DNA of 19,495 bases, taken from Thoreauomyces humboldtii (taxonomy: Eukaryota > Chytridiomycota > Chytridiomycetes > Spizellomycetales > Powellomycetaceae). This document shows positions 18,167 to 19,495 of this stretch, in pieces (the stretch's first letter is position 1; the number at the start of each line of letters is the position of its first letter). The translations under genes and the position numbers were made by a program. The notes under the pieces are model-generated. The model saw only the letters and a program-made list of their open reading frames with translations, had not been told where the DNA came from and ran no database searches. Location of the stretch: assembly GCA_027596035.1 (NCBI GenBank), contig JADGJA010000409.1, positions 1-19,495 on the forward strand. Direction: 5' to 3'.

Positions 18167-19130
18167 ACGAAAACGTTGCACGAAGGCTCCAATCTCATCA
18201 TCTATTAGATTTTCGGAGGGTCCGTCAATGGCTCCCTGCCCACAGGAGACGTGTCCAGATCTGGTGCCATCAGTCCTGCCACTTCTACAGCGACGTACTC
18301 TTGCCGCAACATCTCGATCTTGTGCGCCAGTGTGTCCGCCTTCTCTTTCAACGCCAGATACGCGGGATAATCGAAGCGTGCCCGCTTGTATCCCCTCGCC
18401 TGGTGCTTGGTGACGGTGACCTGCGCGAGCGTTTCGTAGGTGTACTCTTTCGACGTCAGGACGTAGAACATGTATCCGAGGATCCCCGTGCCAGCCTGTG
18501 ATAGTGAGAAAGTATGGTGAGTGTGAGAAGACCTGGATCAAAAACGAGACATAAAGTCCCCCCTCGACCGTGCAGCGTACACCAAGGAAATAGGAGATGG
18601 GTTCCATGACGTCCCAAGAGTACTCGAAGAAGGTCAGCCTCCACATGAGTCCGAACTGGGAGCACAGAGCGAACAATCCCAGCCAACCCATCCTGACGCT
18701 GCTCTTGTGGGCCTTCTGGTCCAGCTCGCTCTTCTTGGCCGCCAGCGGCGCGAGATCCCTCTCCACCGTCTCCAGGTCGGTCACGAAGGGAGCGACGCGT
18801 TCCTCGAACGTCGGGATGGCGACGGGGAGTCGCTGTCCGTCGATCTCGACGACGAAACCGCCGCGCTTGAGCGCCAGCTGAAGGATGTACTTTGATGCCG
18901 TCGATCTGGAATAGAGTTCGGGAGATTTCGCACAGAAAAGGTGAGCTAACGCGTGAACTCGTTCCATGCGCAGAACCCCTTTCGCTGGGTTGCGGAGAAG
19001 ACGGTAGACGATTGCACACGCACCTGGCCCATCGAAAACTTTCCCGCTTCTCTGTCCCGTCGAGAGGCATGTCATACATGGCGACGTGCTTGACTTCTGG
19101 ATCCTCCTCCTTGATCTGCTCCAGGAGGAC
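18005..19130. repeat. right copy of TBCE-tail/MCU segmental duplication
   Basis: Counterpart of 14934-15490. It contains the damaged TBCE tail and most of the intact MCU gene. The outer limit near 19130 is where similarity to the left copy fades; the region upstream of 18005 does not resemble TBCE. Confidence 0.85.
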
Positions 19131-19463
19131 CGAGACGGGCTTTGTGGGTGCCATGCGAAACGAGGTGGGAGCGGTCGCGTTGGGGAGTTGGAGGGTGAGG
19201 AAAGGCATGTCATCTTCGTACCGTACGCGAGGATAGGTCGTCGGTGATGGTGATGGTGATGGAAATGATGGTGGTGGTGGTGATGATGATACTGGTGATC
19301 TCGTGCTACTTGACGCGGAAAAGGGGACGGAACGGCATAGTGTTTGGTGTGGGATGGGACTGCGCTGGGACGGAAGCGGACGGACGGCTTTAAGGAAGCT
19401 ACTCTGGAAGACCTTGGGAAGAGCCACGCTCCCGATCATGCAGCGCATCGGAACGTAGGACAT
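18205..19463 (-). CDS. MCU: mitochondrial calcium uniporter pore subunit
   Basis: Three exons (19463-19024, 18905-18581, 18495-18205) join in frame into 351 residues. MCU forms the calcium-selective channel of the inner mitochondrial membrane. The signature WDVMEP at 244-249 supplies the selectivity-filter residues Asp245 and Glu248. It lies between two membrane helices (about 219-240 and 250-272), followed by the conserved SKEYTYETL and a C-terminal coiled coil (HKIEMLRQEYVAVEVAGL). The N-terminus is a basic, Ser-rich mitochondrial leader with a Ser/Pro low-complexity run, then the matrix domain with a coiled coil before the first helix (AAKKSELDQKAHK). An internal Met (codon 6, 19448) is an equally good start. 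Introns are 118 and 85 bp. Only 32 bp of upstream sequence lie inside the window. Confidence 0.93.
19242..19293. repeat. GGTGAT/GATGAT trinucleotide-type tract inside MCU exon 1
   Basis: A run of GGTGAT, GGT and GAT units encodes the Ser/Pro low-complexity stretch of the MCU leader on the minus strand. It lies before the conserved matrix domain, so length changes should be tolerated. Confidence 0.7.
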
Positions 19464-19495
19464 GGGCTGTTGGAGGCAACACGGCGTAGGGGGGG

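Overview
The window looks like nuclear DNA of a filamentous or yeast-like fungus, most likely a basidiomycete. The evidence is GC-rich coding sequence, short GT-AG spliceosomal introns (55 to 118 bp), closely packed protein genes, a tRNA with a short intron after position 37, and fungal families: heparanase-like GH79, a fungal-type beta-adaptin with a short ear, Sds3 and mS38. Phytochelatin synthase is known from some basidiomycete yeasts, so Pucciniomycotina is a reasonable guess, but nothing here fixes the genus. The first bases are a C run and the last a G run, so the window may be a whole contig.

Layout, left to right: an intronless phytochelatin synthase with a long mitochondrial-type leader (+); a six-exon membrane-anchored GH79 glucuronidase/heparanase-like enzyme (+); a convergent gap of about 0.9 kb; a 15-exon AP-1 type beta-adaptin (-); an intron-bearing tRNA-Ile(UAU) (+); a six-exon Sds3-like subunit of Sin3 histone deacetylase complexes (+); mitoribosomal protein mS38 (-); intronless tubulin cofactor E (+); a damaged MCU fragment (-); a two-exon membrane protein with a PAN/Apple-like ectodomain and a divergent SH3 domain (+); a damaged TBCE tail (+); and a three-exon mitochondrial calcium uniporter (-). 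All exon boundaries were worked out by hand from splice signals, reading phase and family conservation. Every gene model closes in frame.

The most notable structure is at the right end. The TBCE tail plus the tail-to-tail MCU gene is present twice, about 3 kb apart. The left copy keeps an intact TBCE and a broken MCU; the right copy keeps a broken TBCE tail and an intact MCU. The SH3 membrane gene sits between them. This looks like an old tandem duplication of a convergent gene pair in which each gene kept a different copy, with the SH3 gene and a promoter rich in the tetranucleotide GTAC at the junction.

The genes do not form one pathway. They are housekeeping and cell-surface genes: metal detoxification, wall or matrix glycan hydrolysis, clathrin traffic, chromatin, mitochondrial translation, tubulin folding and mitochondrial calcium uptake. 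Three of the products (PCS, mS38 and MCU) carry plausible mitochondrial leaders. No transposon, CRISPR array or virus was seen.
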